Positions 30,498 through 38,825 of a stretch of 64,000 nt of DNA are shown in pieces. The DNA comes from Duganella sp. 1411 (GTDB lineage: Bacteria > Pseudomonadota > Gammaproteobacteria > Burkholderiales > Burkholderiaceae_D). The position numbers and the translations under genes were made by a program. The DNA lies in assembly GCF_017833525.1 (NCBI RefSeq), contig NZ_JAFICD010000007.1:1-64000 (forward strand), given 5' to 3'. The notes beneath the pieces are model-generated. The model did not search any database. It saw nothing but the letters and a program-made list of their open reading frames with translations, and was not told where the DNA came from. Position 1 is the stretch's first letter; the number at the start of each line of letters is the position of its first letter.

Positions 30498-31760
30498 ATG
30501 CATCTATCTGAATTAAAGGCCCTACACGTCTCGGCATTGCTGGAGATGGCGATCGGTCTTGATATCGACAACGCGGCGCGTCTGCGCAAACAGGAACTGA
30601 TGTTCGCGATCCTGAAAAAGCGCGCGAAATCCGGTGAACAGATCTTCGGCGACGGCGCCCTCGAAGTGCTGCCCGACGGCTTCGGCTTCCTGCGCTCGCC
30701 CGACGCCAGCTACATGGCCTCGACCGACGATATCTACATCTCGCCGTCGCAGATCCGCCGCTTCAACCTGCACACCGGCGATTCGATCGAGGGCGAGGTA
30801 CGGACCCCGAAAGATGGCGAGCGCTACTTCGCGCTGGTCAAGGTCGACAAGGTCAACGGCGAATCGCCGGAAGCGTCGAAGCACCGCATATTGTTCGAGA
30901 ACCTGACGCCGCTGCACCCGAACGAGCCGCTGCGCCTGGAACGTGACATCAACGGCACCGAAAACATCACCGGCCGCATCGTCGACCTGATCGCGCCGAT
31001 CGGCAAGGGCCAGCGCGGCCTGCTGGTGGCCTCGCCCAAGTCCGGCAAGTCGGTGCTGCTGCAGCACATCGCCCACGCGATCACCGCCAACCATCCGGAC
31101 GTGACCTTGATCGTGCTGCTGATCGACGAACGCCCGGAAGAAGTGACCGAGATGCAGCGCTCGGTGCGCGGCGAAGTGGTCGCCTCGACCTTCGACGAGC
31201 CGGCCACCCGCCACGTGCAGGTCGCCGAGATGGTGCTGGAAAAAGCCAAGCGCCTGGTCGAGATGAAAAAAGACGTGGTCATCCTGCTCGATTCGATCAC
31301 CCGCCTGGCGCGCGCCTACAACACCGTGATCCCGGCCTCGGGCAAGGTGCTGACCGGTGGTGTCGACGCCAACGCGCTGCAGCGTCCGAAGCGTTTCTTC
31401 GGCGCCGCCCGCAACATCGAGGAAGGCGGCTCGCTGACCATCGTCGCCACCGCGCTGATCGAGACCGGTTCGCGCATGGATGACGTGATCTACGAGGAAT
31501 TCAAGGGTACCGGCAACATGGAGGTGCACCTGGAGCGCCGCCTGGCCGAGAAGCGCGTCTACCCGGCGATCAACCTGAACAAATCGGGCACCCGCCGCGA
31601 GGAACTGCTGATCAAGCCGGACCAGCTGCAGAAGATCTGGATCCTGCGCAAGCTGCTGTACTCGATGGACGAGATCGAGGCGATGGAGTTCATTCTGGAT
31701 AAAATGAAGGCCACCAAAAACAACGGTGAGTTCTTCGACATGATGCGCCGGGGCGGATAA
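30498..31760 (+). CDS. rho: transcription termination factor Rho
   Basis: The 420-residue hexameric RNA helicase ends transcription at C-rich sites. Visible parts: N-terminal Rho domain (MHLSELKALHVSALLEMA), cold-shock-type RNA-binding domain (about 50-125), Walker A SPKSGKSVLLQ (about 178), Walker B VVILLDSITRLARAYN, Q-loop SGKVLTGGVDANAL and the R-loop region. The start at 30498 matches the invariant beginning of Rho. Length is normal. A 168-base leader with a hairpin separates it from trxA. Confidence 0.99.
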   Translation: MHLSELKALHVSALLEMAIGLDIDNAARLRKQELMFAILKKRAKSGEQIFGDGALEVLPDGFGFLRSPDASYMASTDDIYISPSQIRRFNLHTGDSIEGEVRTPKDGERYFALVKVDKVNGESPEASKHRILFENLTPLHPNEPLRLERDINGTENITGRIVDLIAPIGKGQRGLLVASPKSGKSVLLQHIAHAITANHPDVTLIVLLIDERPEEVTEMQRSVRGEVVASTFDEPATRHVQVAEMVLEKAKRLVEMKKDVVILLDSITRLARAYNTVIPASGKVLTGGVDANALQRPKRFFGAARNIEEGGSLTIVATALIETGSRMDDVIYEEFKGTGNMEVHLERRLAEKRVYPAINLNKSGTRREELLIKPDQLQKIWILRKLLYSMDEIEAMEFILDKMKATKNNGEFFDMMRRGG

Positions 31761-31768
31761 CCACCCCA

Positions 31769-31828
31769 AACCCGCAATGCGGCCACGTGGGGTCGTACCC
31801 CATGGGGTACGACCCCGGGCTGCGGGTT
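31769..31828. other. nested palindrome downstream of rho
   Basis: A perfect 28-base palindrome (31789-31816, centre CCCCATGGGG) is enclosed by AACCCGCA (31769-31776) and TGCGGGTT (31821-31828). Together they can fold into one long GC-rich hairpin just after the rho stop codon, before the T-rich terminator. Confidence 0.75.
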
Positions 31829-31849
31829 GCAGGGTCTGCGCATCATGAC

Positions 31850-31875
31850 AAACAGGCAACCTCGGTTGCCTGTTT
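31850..31875 (+). terminator. intrinsic terminator of rho
   Basis: AAACAGGCAAC (31850-31860) pairs perfectly with GTTGCCTGTTT (31865-31875) around a four-base CTCG loop. The right arm also contains the -35 box of the next gene. Confidence 0.8.
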
Positions 31876-31894
31876 CCGTTTACGGCTGTATAAT
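31866..31894 (+). promoter_or_regulatory. rpmE2 promoter, overlapping the rho terminator
   Basis: TTGCCT (31866-31871), 17 bases, TATAAT (31889-31894). The -35 lies within the right arm of the rho terminator hairpin. The start would be near 31901, giving a leader of about 100 bases to rpmE2. Confidence 0.75.
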
Positions 31895-32001
31895 CCCCGG
31901 TCGCACTATCTAAACCACTGGCAAGTGATCGGCAATCGGGTCAAGAAGCTGCATCGACCGACGAAGTGCTGTTTGGCTACCAAACCTACCGAGGCTTCAA
32001 C

Positions 32002-32271
32002 ATGAAACCAGAAATCCATCCAGACTACCGCGAAGTGGTGTTCCACGACCTGTCGTGCGACTTCAAATTCGTCACCCGTTCGACCATCCAGACCCGCGAA
32101 AAAATTGAACACGAAGGTAAAGAATACCCTCTGGTCAAGATCGAGGTGTCGGCTGAATCGCACCCGTTCTACACCGGCAAGCACAAGATCGTCGACACCG
32201 CCGGTCGCGTCGAGAAGTTCCGCCAGAAGTTCGGCGCCGTGGGTTCGAAGACCCAAATCGCCCAAGGCTAA
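32002..32271 (+). CDS. rpmE2: 50S ribosomal protein L31, type B
   Basis: The 89-residue L31 paralogue of the zinc-free (C-minus, YkgM/RpmE2) type: it begins MKPEIHPDYREVVFHDLS and lacks the CxxC pair of type-A L31. C-minus forms replace zinc-containing L31 when zinc is short. GAGG precedes the ATG at 32002. Whether a type-A gene also exists cannot be seen here; no Zur box was recognised, so this may be the only L31, expressed constitutively from a strong promoter. Confidence 0.96.
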   Translation: MKPEIHPDYREVVFHDLSCDFKFVTRSTIQTREKIEHEGKEYPLVKIEVSAESHPFYTGKHKIVDTAGRVEKFRQKFGAVGSKTQIAQG

Positions 32272-32288
32272 TCCCTTCCCGCGATTCG

Positions 32289-32316
32289 AAAAAAGCAGCC
32301 TCTGGCTGCTTTTTTT
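32289..32316 (+). terminator. intrinsic terminator of rpmE2
   Basis: AAAAAAGCAGCC (32289-32300) and GGCTGCTTTTTT (32304-32315) with a three-base loop, followed by further T residues. Textbook structure, probably active in both directions. Confidence 0.9.
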
Positions 32317-32385
32317 GTTTGCCGTCCCGACTCGGCGCGCGGTTTTCCTTCATACTCCCGTCTACCTCAATTCGCACACTGATCG

Positions 32386-34137
32386 ATGAAGCCAGTCCGT
32401 CTTCCCGCCGCCGCCACCCTGGCGCTGCCACGCTGGGCCTTGTTCGCCCTCGGCCTGCTCTACATCCTGCCCGGCCTGATCGGCCGCGATCCCTGGAAGA
32501 ACGACGACGCCGCCAGCTTCGGCATCATGTGGACGATGGCGCACGGCACCTGGCAGGACTGGCTGTGGCCCAACATCGCCGGCCTGTCGATGCCCGACGA
32601 GGGCCCGCTGGCGTTCTGGATCGGCGCGCTCGGCATCAAGCTGTTCGGCTGGCTGATGGGCGACGTCATGGCCGCCCGCGTCGGCACCGTCGCCATCTTC
32701 CTGCTGGGCGTGTCGTCGCTGTGGTTCGCCACCTTCAACCTGGGCCGCCGCCAGGACGCGCAGCCGCTGCGCCTGGCCTTCGGCGGCCAGCCCGAGCCCG
32801 ACGACTTCGGCCGCACGCTGGCCGACGCCGCCGCGCTGATCTACCTCGGCTGCCTGGGCTTGCTGTTGCACAGCCACGAGACCACGTCCGAGGCGCTGCA
32901 GGTGTCGCTGACGGCGTTCATGCTGTACCGCACCGTGCGCTACGTGGAGGCGCCGTCGCTGCGCAACGCCGCCTTGAGCGGCCTGGCCATCGGCCTGCTG
33001 ACGTTGACGCGCGGCTGGGTCACACCGGTGTTCCTCATGCTGGCCGTGTTCGCCTGCACACGGCTGCTGGCGCAGCCGGTGCTGCGCGCGCTGCGCGACC
33101 TCGGCCTGGCGCTGCTGGTGGCAGCCGCCGTCGCCGCCGTGTGGCTGGTGCCGGCCGAGGTGTTGCGGCCCTACCACCAGCAGACCTTGCACGCGTGGAT
33201 GGACTGGAACCTGCACCAGGTGGCGCTACCGACGCTGGCCGCCTTCAAATCGTTCTTCCGCGTCGGCGTCTGGTTCTTCTGGCCGGCGTGGCCGTTCGCC
33301 GGCTGGGCCGTGTGGGCCTGGCGCCGCCAGCGCCTGGCGCTGCACATCGTCGTGCCGCTGGCCTTCGTCACCATGGGCACGCTGCTGAGCCTGTCCACCG
33401 AGACGCCCGAGCAGGGCCAATTGCTGGTGCTGCTGCCGCCGCTGGCCGTCATGGCCGCGTTCGGCCTGCTGACGATGAAGCGCGGCGCCATCAACGCCAT
33501 CGACTGGTTCTCGGTCATGGCGCTGACCTTGTGCGCGGCCATCATCTGGATTTTCTGGATCGCCAAGCTGACCGGCTGGCCGGCGCAGGCGGCCAAGAAC
33601 GCGCTGAAACTGGTGCCGGGCTTCGTGCCCGAGGTGGGCTTGGTGGCCGTGCCGGTGGCGCTGCTGGCCACCGCCGGCTGGTTCGTGCTGGTGCACTGGC
33701 GCGTGTCGCGCCGGCCGACCGTGCTGTGGCGCGCCGTGGTGCTGTCCTCCGGCGGCCTGATCCTGATCTGGATCTTGCTGATGACCTTGTTCCTGCCGGA
33801 TGTCAACTACAGCAAGAGCTACGCCAGCGTGGCGCACCAGATCGCCCAGAAGCTGCCGCCGCAGGCCGATTGCATCGAAACCAATGTGGGGCCGGCGCAA
33901 CGCGCGTCGTTCGCCTACTACGCGCAACTGCCGTTCGCCGGCGTCGAGGGCGGGCGCTGCCAGTTGTTGCTACTGCAGGACAGCACCAAGGTGCGCGACA
34001 ACCGCGAGATCGCGCCGCAACATCGCGGCAAGCAGTGGCAATTGATTTGGGAGGGACGCCGTCCGGCGGACCGCACCGAGCGCTTCCGCCTGTACCGCCG
34101 GGCCGATCAGGCCGACCAGGCCGGTCAGGTCAACTAG
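32386..34137 (+). CDS. ArnT/PMT-like membrane glycosyltransferase (GT39/GT83 type)
   Basis: A 583-residue integral membrane protein with about eleven or twelve helices. The first periplasmic loop has the acidic motif RDPWKNDDAAS (about 34-44), typical of the catalytic aspartate region of GT-C enzymes such as ArnT and protein O-mannosyltransferases. These use polyprenyl-phosphate sugars on the periplasmic side to modify lipid A or proteins. The C-terminal periplasmic part (about 480-580) is soluble. The acceptor cannot be told. Transcribed alone, after the rpmE2 terminator. Confidence 0.8.
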   Translation: MKPVRLPAAATLALPRWALFALGLLYILPGLIGRDPWKNDDAASFGIMWTMAHGTWQDWLWPNIAGLSMPDEGPLAFWIGALGIKLFGWLMGDVMAARVGTVAIFLLGVSSLWFATFNLGRRQDAQPLRLAFGGQPEPDDFGRTLADAAALIYLGCLGLLLHSHETTSEALQVSLTAFMLYRTVRYVEAPSLRNAALSGLAIGLLTLTRGWVTPVFLMLAVFACTRLLAQPVLRALRDLGLALLVAAAVAAVWLVPAEVLRPYHQQTLHAWMDWNLHQVALPTLAAFKSFFRVGVWFFWPAWPFAGWAVWAWRRQRLALHIVVPLAFVTMGTLLSLSTETPEQGQLLVLLPPLAVMAAFGLLTMKRGAINAIDWFSVMALTLCAAIIWIFWIAKLTGWPAQAAKNALKLVPGFVPEVGLVAVPVALLATAGWFVLVHWRVSRRPTVLWRAVVLSSGGLILIWILLMTLFLPDVNYSKSYASVAHQIAQKLPPQADCIETNVGPAQRASFAYYAQLPFAGVEGGRCQLLLLQDSTKVRDNREIAPQHRGKQWQLIWEGRRPADRTERFRLYRRADQADQAGQVN

Positions 34138-34156
34138 GCCGCGCCGGCCGCCGCCA

Positions 34157-34543
34157 TCAGCGGCGCGCCATCATCATCGTGTTGGCCGGCAGCTTGGCGG
34201 CCATCGGCAGCTTTTCGAAGTTGCTCAGGCCGACCGTCTCGCCCTGGTCGGTGAAGCTGATGCGCGTGCCCGCCTCCGTGACGAACACCGTCGGCGAGAC
34301 CGCGAAAATGCGCACGCGCTCGCCCTTGTCGAGCTGGGTGTAATAACTGGTGCCGTTCTGCGTGAACTGCAGGAACTGGCCGTTGGTCAGTTCGTAGGTC
34401 TTCTTGAAGTCGGCGAACTCGTTCGGCGCCAAATAGTAATGGCCCGTGCTGGCTTTGATCTGCACGCTGCTGTCCTGCGCGTGGGCGACGGACATCGAGG
34501 TCAGGGCAAGGGCGGCGGCGATGCTGAACAGGGTGGTTTTCAT
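34157..34543 (-). CDS. small secreted protein of unknown function
   Basis: A 128-residue protein with a clear signal peptide (1-22, cut after VAHAQ) and a mature part rich in beta-strand (HYYLAPNEFADFKKTYELTNG). GGAG lies before the ATG at 34543. No family is recognised. It is convergent with the ArnT-like gene. Confidence 0.75.
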   Translation of the reverse strand: MKTTLFSIAAALALTSMSVAHAQDSSVQIKASTGHYYLAPNEFADFKKTYELTNGQFLQFTQNGTSYYTQLDKGERVRIFAVSPTVFVTEAGTRISFTDQGETVGLSNFEKLPMAAKLPANTMMMARR

Positions 34544-34998
34544 GGTGTGCTCCGTAAGGTTGTCGGTTCAATAAACTGCTCTGGGATCACCGCTGGAATG
34601 TGCTGTTCAGCGGCTGACGTGATCACATTAGCAAATCGCCACGGCAATATCCGGCGTTTGCGACGGGCGGTAAAACGGCGGCCGTCAAAAGCAAAAAACG
34701 GCGACGAACGGATGGCGCCCGGGCAACCTCGGGCACGGCCGCCGCGCGCCGCCGCCGGCTGTTGCGCGACACACTTTTTTGTTGACCAAACGCGAGACAA
34801 AACCCCAAAGGACCGCTATAGTTCGCATAGGACGAGTTGCCGCACGGCATGTTAGTTTCACAAGATTCGTTCCACGATAACCTTTGGCAACACCCGGCTG
34901 CGCCACACCGCGCGCCGGCAACGGCGGCCTCGACTGCTGCGCCCCACCCTCGCGCACCGGCCCGACACACAGCTGCCCACTCCTGGTTGGATGCGCAC
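34544..34998. other. 455-bp intergenic region
   Basis: This divergent region holds the presumed promoter of the small secreted protein (leftward) and the promoter at 34794-34822 for the FtsH-like gene. An in-frame extension of the FtsH-like gene up to 34837 is open but low in complexity (Ala/Pro/His-rich) and was not taken as coding. Nothing else is supported. Confidence 0.6.
34794..34822 (+). promoter_or_regulatory. promoter of the FtsH-like gene
   Basis: GAGACA (34794-34799), 17 bases, TATAGT (34817-34822). The start near 34829 would give a leader of about 170 bases to the ATG at 34999. Confidence 0.5.
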
Positions 34999-36903
34999 AT
35001 GTTTACTCTTCACAAACTTCAATCCGCACTACGCAACAATTACGTCCGCGCCGCGCTGGCGCTGCTGGCGATCGCCGCCGCCGCGCTGTTGAGCTGGCGC
35101 ACCGACGTGCCCCAGGACGCCGGCCCGATCATGCGTTCGCAGGATATTTCACAAATCACCGCATTGGCCACGCAACGCGCGCGGCTCGAATACCTGATGG
35201 TGGCCGCGCCGCTGTCGGAGGCGCCGCGCTATATCTTCAAGCTCAAGGGCGACCCGGTGCTGCACGTGGTCAAGGTGCCCAGCACCTCGCACCTGAGCCT
35301 GGAGCGCGAGGTACTGCTGCGCAACAACATCCCCTATTCCATCGCGCGCGAGGACTACCTGGCGTCGCACAAGGCGGTGCTGGTCGACGAGGACGACAGC
35401 AAGCTGGCGCGCGCCGGCGGCTTCCTGCGCCGCCACGCGGTCGATATCCTGCTGATCGGGCTGGTGCTGTTCATGCTGCGCCACGGCATCCCCGGCAATG
35501 GCGTCAGCGCCACCGTGCTCAATCCGGAACAGCTGCACGGCAGCATGGACGACCTGATCGGCATGGCCGACATCAAGCAGGAAGTGCTGCACCTGGAGGA
35601 CATGATCCGCAACCGCGCCGTCTACCGCGAGCACGACATCGACAAGCCGTTCAACGTCATGCTCACCGGCCCGGCCGGCACCGGCAAGACCAAGCTGGCC
35701 GGCTACCTGGCCAAGCGCCTGAACGTGCCGCTGATCCAGGCGTCGGCCTCGGCGCTCGAATCGGGCTACATCGGCGGCGGCTCCAAGGCGCTGCACGCGC
35801 TGCACCGCAAGGCTTGCGCGCGCGGCAGCTGCATCATCTTCCTCGACGAGGCGCAGGGCCTGTTCATGCCGCGCGGCCGCGGCGAAAAGAAATGGGAGGA
35901 CGACACCGCCAACACGCTGCTCGGCCTGCTCGACGGCGTGCGCAGCGACAAGGGCGCCGGCGTCATCTGGGTGGTCGCCTCCAACTTCGACGACGCCTCG
36001 TCGCAGATGGACGAGGCGATGCTGCGCCGCTTCTCGGTCAAGATCAACTTCCGCCTGCCCAACAAGGGCGAACGCAGCGAACTGCTGCGCTCCTTCCTGG
36101 CGCGCAAGGCCGACGGCTGCGTCGATTGGGACGCGCTCAACCTGGACCACGTCGCCGAGATCACGGCCAACCTCAGCCCGGCGCTGCTGCAGACCGTGGT
36201 CGAGCGCGCCAGCATGATCGCCATCCAGGAAAAAACCGTCATCAACACCGACCTGATGTTCCGCGCCTTCGAGCGCGCCACCATCGGCCTGACCGACCGC
36301 GCCACCACGGCCGAGAAGACCCGCCAGCGCGAACGCGTCGCGCTGCACGAGCTGGGCCACTTCTTCATGCAGATCGATCCGTGGCTGCGCGAGGGCCTGC
36401 CGCTGTCCGAGGTCAAGGAGCGCTCGCCGCTGCTCAAGATCAGCACGGAATCGGTGTCCAAGCTCGGCGCGCTCGGCTATGTGCTGTCGGCGTCGGACGA
36501 CGTCGCGCTGCGCACGCTCGAAGAACTCGAGCGCGATGTGATCCAGCTGTATGGCGGCGTGGCGGCGGAGGAACTGTTCTACGGCGCGCGCGGCATCTCG
36601 GTCGGCAGCCAGAACGACATCCAGAAGGCGACGTCGATGCTCGACATGATGGTCAACAAGCTGTCGATGTACTCGCGTTCCAAGCTGGACTACTCGCAGT
36701 TCAAGAACAAGGAAAACGATCTCGACCAGGTGCAGGCCAAGGCCGACGAGCTCTACACGTACACGCTGCAATCGATTAACGACTACCGCGAGCAGATCAG
36801 CGAACTCAAGGAGGTGTTGATGGATCAGTATGTGCTGTCGAAGGACGCCATCTTCGCGCTGCTGGAGCAGCAGCATCAACAGCGCGCGATCAAGGCGGCC
36901 TAG
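34999..36903 (+). CDS. divergent FtsH-like membrane AAA+ metalloprotease
   Basis: A 634-residue protein with the FtsH plan: helix 1 (about 18-35), a periplasmic stretch of about 110 residues, helix 2 (about 150-167), AAA+ domain (about 180-410) and M41 peptidase (about 440-620). Walker A GPAGTGKTK, Walker B IIFLDEA, arginine-finger region MLRRFS, zinc site HELGH (H450, E451, H454) and the third ligand context GSQNDIQKAT are intact, so both activities should work. It differs from housekeeping FtsH: the pore loop reads GYIGGGS in place of FVGxGAS, and the sequence is generally divergent. It degrades membrane or soluble proteins in that family; its targets are unknown. A start at 34837 or 34849 is possible but adds a low-complexity tail. 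Confidence 0.85.
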   Translation: MFTLHKLQSALRNNYVRAALALLAIAAAALLSWRTDVPQDAGPIMRSQDISQITALATQRARLEYLMVAAPLSEAPRYIFKLKGDPVLHVVKVPSTSHLSLEREVLLRNNIPYSIAREDYLASHKAVLVDEDDSKLARAGGFLRRHAVDILLIGLVLFMLRHGIPGNGVSATVLNPEQLHGSMDDLIGMADIKQEVLHLEDMIRNRAVYREHDIDKPFNVMLTGPAGTGKTKLAGYLAKRLNVPLIQASASALESGYIGGGSKALHALHRKACARGSCIIFLDEAQGLFMPRGRGEKKWEDDTANTLLGLLDGVRSDKGAGVIWVVASNFDDASSQMDEAMLRRFSVKINFRLPNKGERSELLRSFLARKADGCVDWDALNLDHVAEITANLSPALLQTVVERASMIAIQEKTVINTDLMFRAFERATIGLTDRATTAEKTRQRERVALHELGHFFMQIDPWLREGLPLSEVKERSPLLKISTESVSKLGALGYVLSASDDVALRTLEELERDVIQLYGGVAAEELFYGARGISVGSQNDIQKATSMLDMMVNKLSMYSRSKLDYSQFKNKENDLDQVQAKADELYTYTLQSINDYREQISELKEVLMDQYVLSKDAIFALLEQQHQQRAIKAA

Positions 36904-37397
36904 CGATTAAGCAGGAAACCCCACAGGGCGAGGGTGGAGGCCAACTGGCCCAGGTTGGAGGCCACCAGCAACCACATCGCCAGCTCGACGCGGCCGAGGC
37001 GGTGCTCAACCCGGTCGAGCCGGACCGTGAGGTGGTCGACCCTCGCTGAAATGTTATCGACTTTGGCGGACAAATGGTCGACCCTGACGGATAGCCCGGT
37101 CACCTCGGCGCGCAGCAGGGAGACCTCGTGCTCAAGCGTCTGCACCCGCCCCATCAAGGCATTCAGCCGCTCCTCCAGCACGGTAGCCTTAACGGTCAGC
37201 GCCGCCACTTCCTTGCGCAAGGCGGCGATCTGCTCGCCATGGTTGGTCAGCACCCGTTCAAGGGCAGGCAGACGTTCGCCGTGATCCGTCAGCAGCTCGT
37301 CATGCGCTTCCAGCTGCTCGCTGTGGGCAGCCTTCACCAGCTCGGCCAGCGCATCGACCCGCGCCGCCAGCATATCGACTCGTTCGGACAATTCCAT
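36900..37397 (-). CDS. coiled-coil protein with C-terminal membrane anchor
   Basis: The 165-residue protein is almost all heptad repeat. A seven-residue module of the type (A/T)-(R/K)-V-D-x-(L/I)-(S/T) recurs from about residue 100 to 140 (RVDHLSAKVDNISARVDHL). The last 25 residues form one membrane helix (ELAMWLLVASNLGQLASTLALW). AGGG precedes the ATG at 37397. It is convergent with the FtsH-like gene and the two share the stop-codon palindrome CTAG at 36900-36903. Its role is unknown; heptad stop-start families like this include Bdr-like and DUF1640-type proteins. Confidence 0.75.
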   Translation of the reverse strand: MELSERVDMLAARVDALAELVKAAHSEQLEAHDELLTDHGERLPALERVLTNHGEQIAALRKEVAALTVKATVLEERLNALMGRVQTLEHEVSLLRAEVTGLSVRVDHLSAKVDNISARVDHLTVRLDRVEHRLGRVELAMWLLVASNLGQLASTLALWGFLLNR

Positions 37398-37591
37398 AGC
37401 GCCCTACGCCCCCCGGGATTAAAGTTTATACGGTTTACAGGAATACGCAGGTTGTTCGCGCGTCCATTGTCGCGCCTAAAAAGACGGGCTCATCGAGGCA
37501 AAATCCAGCGGATTTGATCTGCGTCGAACCGGGCCGGATTGGCCAGAACGGCCGGCCCCTTGCTTAAAAACCAAATAGTGCGCATCAAGGC

Positions 37592-37620
37592 TTGCGGCTG
37601 GTGGGCAAATCAGTGATAAT
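37592..37620 (+). promoter_or_regulatory. tRNA-Leu promoter
   Basis: TTGCGG (37592-37597), 17 bases, GATAAT (37615-37620). The predicted start is about six bases before the mature tRNA. Confidence 0.65.
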
Positions 37621-37632
37621 GCGGGTCGCGTT

Positions 37633-37717
37633 GCCGGGATGGCGGAATAGGTAGACGCACGGGACTCAAAATCCCGCGCCGCAAGGCGTGCCGGTTCGAT
37701 TCCGGCTCCCGGCACCA
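37633..37717 (+). tRNA. tRNA-Leu (anticodon CAA)
   Basis: An 85-base class II tRNA with acceptor stem GCCGGGA/TCCCGGC, anticodon loop ACTCAAAAT (anticodon CAA, reading UUG), a long variable arm, a TTCGATT T-loop and an encoded CCA end. The fit to leucine tRNAs is complete. It is followed by a terminator at 37750-37786. Confidence 0.95.
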
Positions 37718-37749
37718 TGAATTTGCATCACACTGCCCCACCAAACGAC

Positions 37750-37786
37750 AAAACCCGCATCGCCATCAGGCCACGCGGGTTTTTTG
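37750..37786 (+). terminator. intrinsic terminator after tRNA-Leu
   Basis: AAACCCGC (37751-37758) pairs with GCGGGTTT (37775-37782) and is followed by a T-run. It serves the tRNA and may also end leftward transcripts from the 62-residue gene. Confidence 0.85.
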
Positions 37787-37828
37787 TTGTCCGACAGCGA
37801 ACTGCATGGCGCCGTGGCGCCAGACCGC

Positions 37829-38017
37829 TCAATGACGGTGGTTGTCGCTTTTGCGGCGGGTTTCCGGATACGCCAGCACGCGGCGGATCGCCTCGGCCGG
37901 GACCTTGTACGTTTGCATGTAAGCCCACGCGATCGCGCTCCCCTGCGACTCCGCCAGCCAAATCCCATGTTCCACCGCCGCGCTCAGCGAGGCGTTGTGT
38001 CGTTGTTCTGTTTGCAT
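37829..38017 (-). CDS. small hypothetical protein (62 aa)
   Basis: The short protein MQTEQRHNASLSAAVEHGIW... is helical and without membrane helix; the end is basic (RRKSDNHRH). GGGAG lies before the ATG at 38017. No family is recognised. The good ribosome site and a terminator beyond its end make it plausible. Confidence 0.55.
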   Translation of the reverse strand: MQTEQRHNASLSAAVEHGIWLAESQGSAIAWAYMQTYKVPAEAIRRVLAYPETRRKSDNHRH

Positions 38018-38152
38018 ATGCTCTCCCAATAGCCCCGTAAGTTATCATAAAAATAAAAACAATGTAGCAAGTGAATGCGACGGGACGTTAAGACCCGAAC
38101 AGACGCCGTCCCCGCGGCAAGGCACACTGGGCTTTTTAACTCGGGAGCAGCC

Positions 38153-38659
38153 ATGGGATTTGACCTCGGAAACTTATTGCAACAGTTCGCGGGCCATCCG
38201 ACCGCCACCGATCCGGAAGGCGTCGCACAAGCGTTCTCGCATGTCGCCGGCGACGCGCCGCGCTCGTCCATCGCCCACGGCTTGGCCGCCGCGTTCCTGT
38301 CGAACGAGACCCCGCCCTTCGGCCAACTGGTGAGCCAGCTGTTCGTGCGCGGCGATCCGCAGTTGCAAGCGGGCCTGCTGAACCAGTTGCTGGACGACGT
38401 CAGCCCGGCGATGTTGAACGCGCTGGCCGCCAGCGTCGGCGAACTGTTCACCCAAAACGGCCACGCGACCTTGACGCCGGCGCAGGTGGCCGACATCACG
38501 CCGCCGCAGGTCGCTGAAATCGCCGCCACCGCGCAACAGCACAATCCGGGCGTCGTCGAACGGGTCGCGGCCTTTTTCGCCGACCATCCGCAACTGGTCA
38601 ACTCGCTGGACAGCGCCAGCCTGAAGGTTGCGCTGAGCAAGATGGCCCAAGTGCATTGA
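38153..38659 (+). CDS. hypothetical protein, YidB/DUF937-like helical protein
   Basis: The 168-residue protein starts MGFDLGNLLQQFAG and is rich in Ala, Gln and Leu helices, with no signal peptide or catalytic motif. The opening and the FGQLVSQLF/LLNQLL repeats loosely recall YidB/DUF937 proteins, but the match is by eye only. CGGGAG precedes the ATG. Monocistronic by spacing. Confidence 0.65.
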   Translation: MGFDLGNLLQQFAGHPTATDPEGVAQAFSHVAGDAPRSSIAHGLAAAFLSNETPPFGQLVSQLFVRGDPQLQAGLLNQLLDDVSPAMLNALAASVGELFTQNGHATLTPAQVADITPPQVAEIAATAQQHNPGVVERVAAFFADHPQLVNSLDSASLKVALSKMAQVH

Positions 38660-38825
38660 TGAGCCTAGCCTGAGGCAGCGCCTGCTTGGTTCCCTCAGCC
38701 GAAAGGGTTCGGGATCTAGCTCAAGCACGTTGCTTTAAGCTTAATATAAATAAGTTAAGCATGCTATTTTGACCAATACGGTACGCATCCGCTCGCCGTT
38801 TTCCACTTTATTGATGGAGGTTAAG

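Noticed and set aside
34571..34628. Inverted repeat around GATCAC/GTGATC upstream of the small secreted protein gene, as a CRP site
   Set aside because: The halves are far apart and interrupted; the spacing does not fit CRP, and the GTGATCAC core is short.
34782..34787. TTGACC as -35 for the FtsH-like gene
   Set aside because: It is 29 bases from the TATAGT box, which is too far for sigma-70; GAGACA at 34794 has the right spacing.
34837..34998. N-terminal extension of the FtsH-like protein
   Set aside because: The stretch is Ala/Pro/His-rich, starts eight bases after the predicted transcript start, and would place a long charged tail before the first helix, unlike the family.
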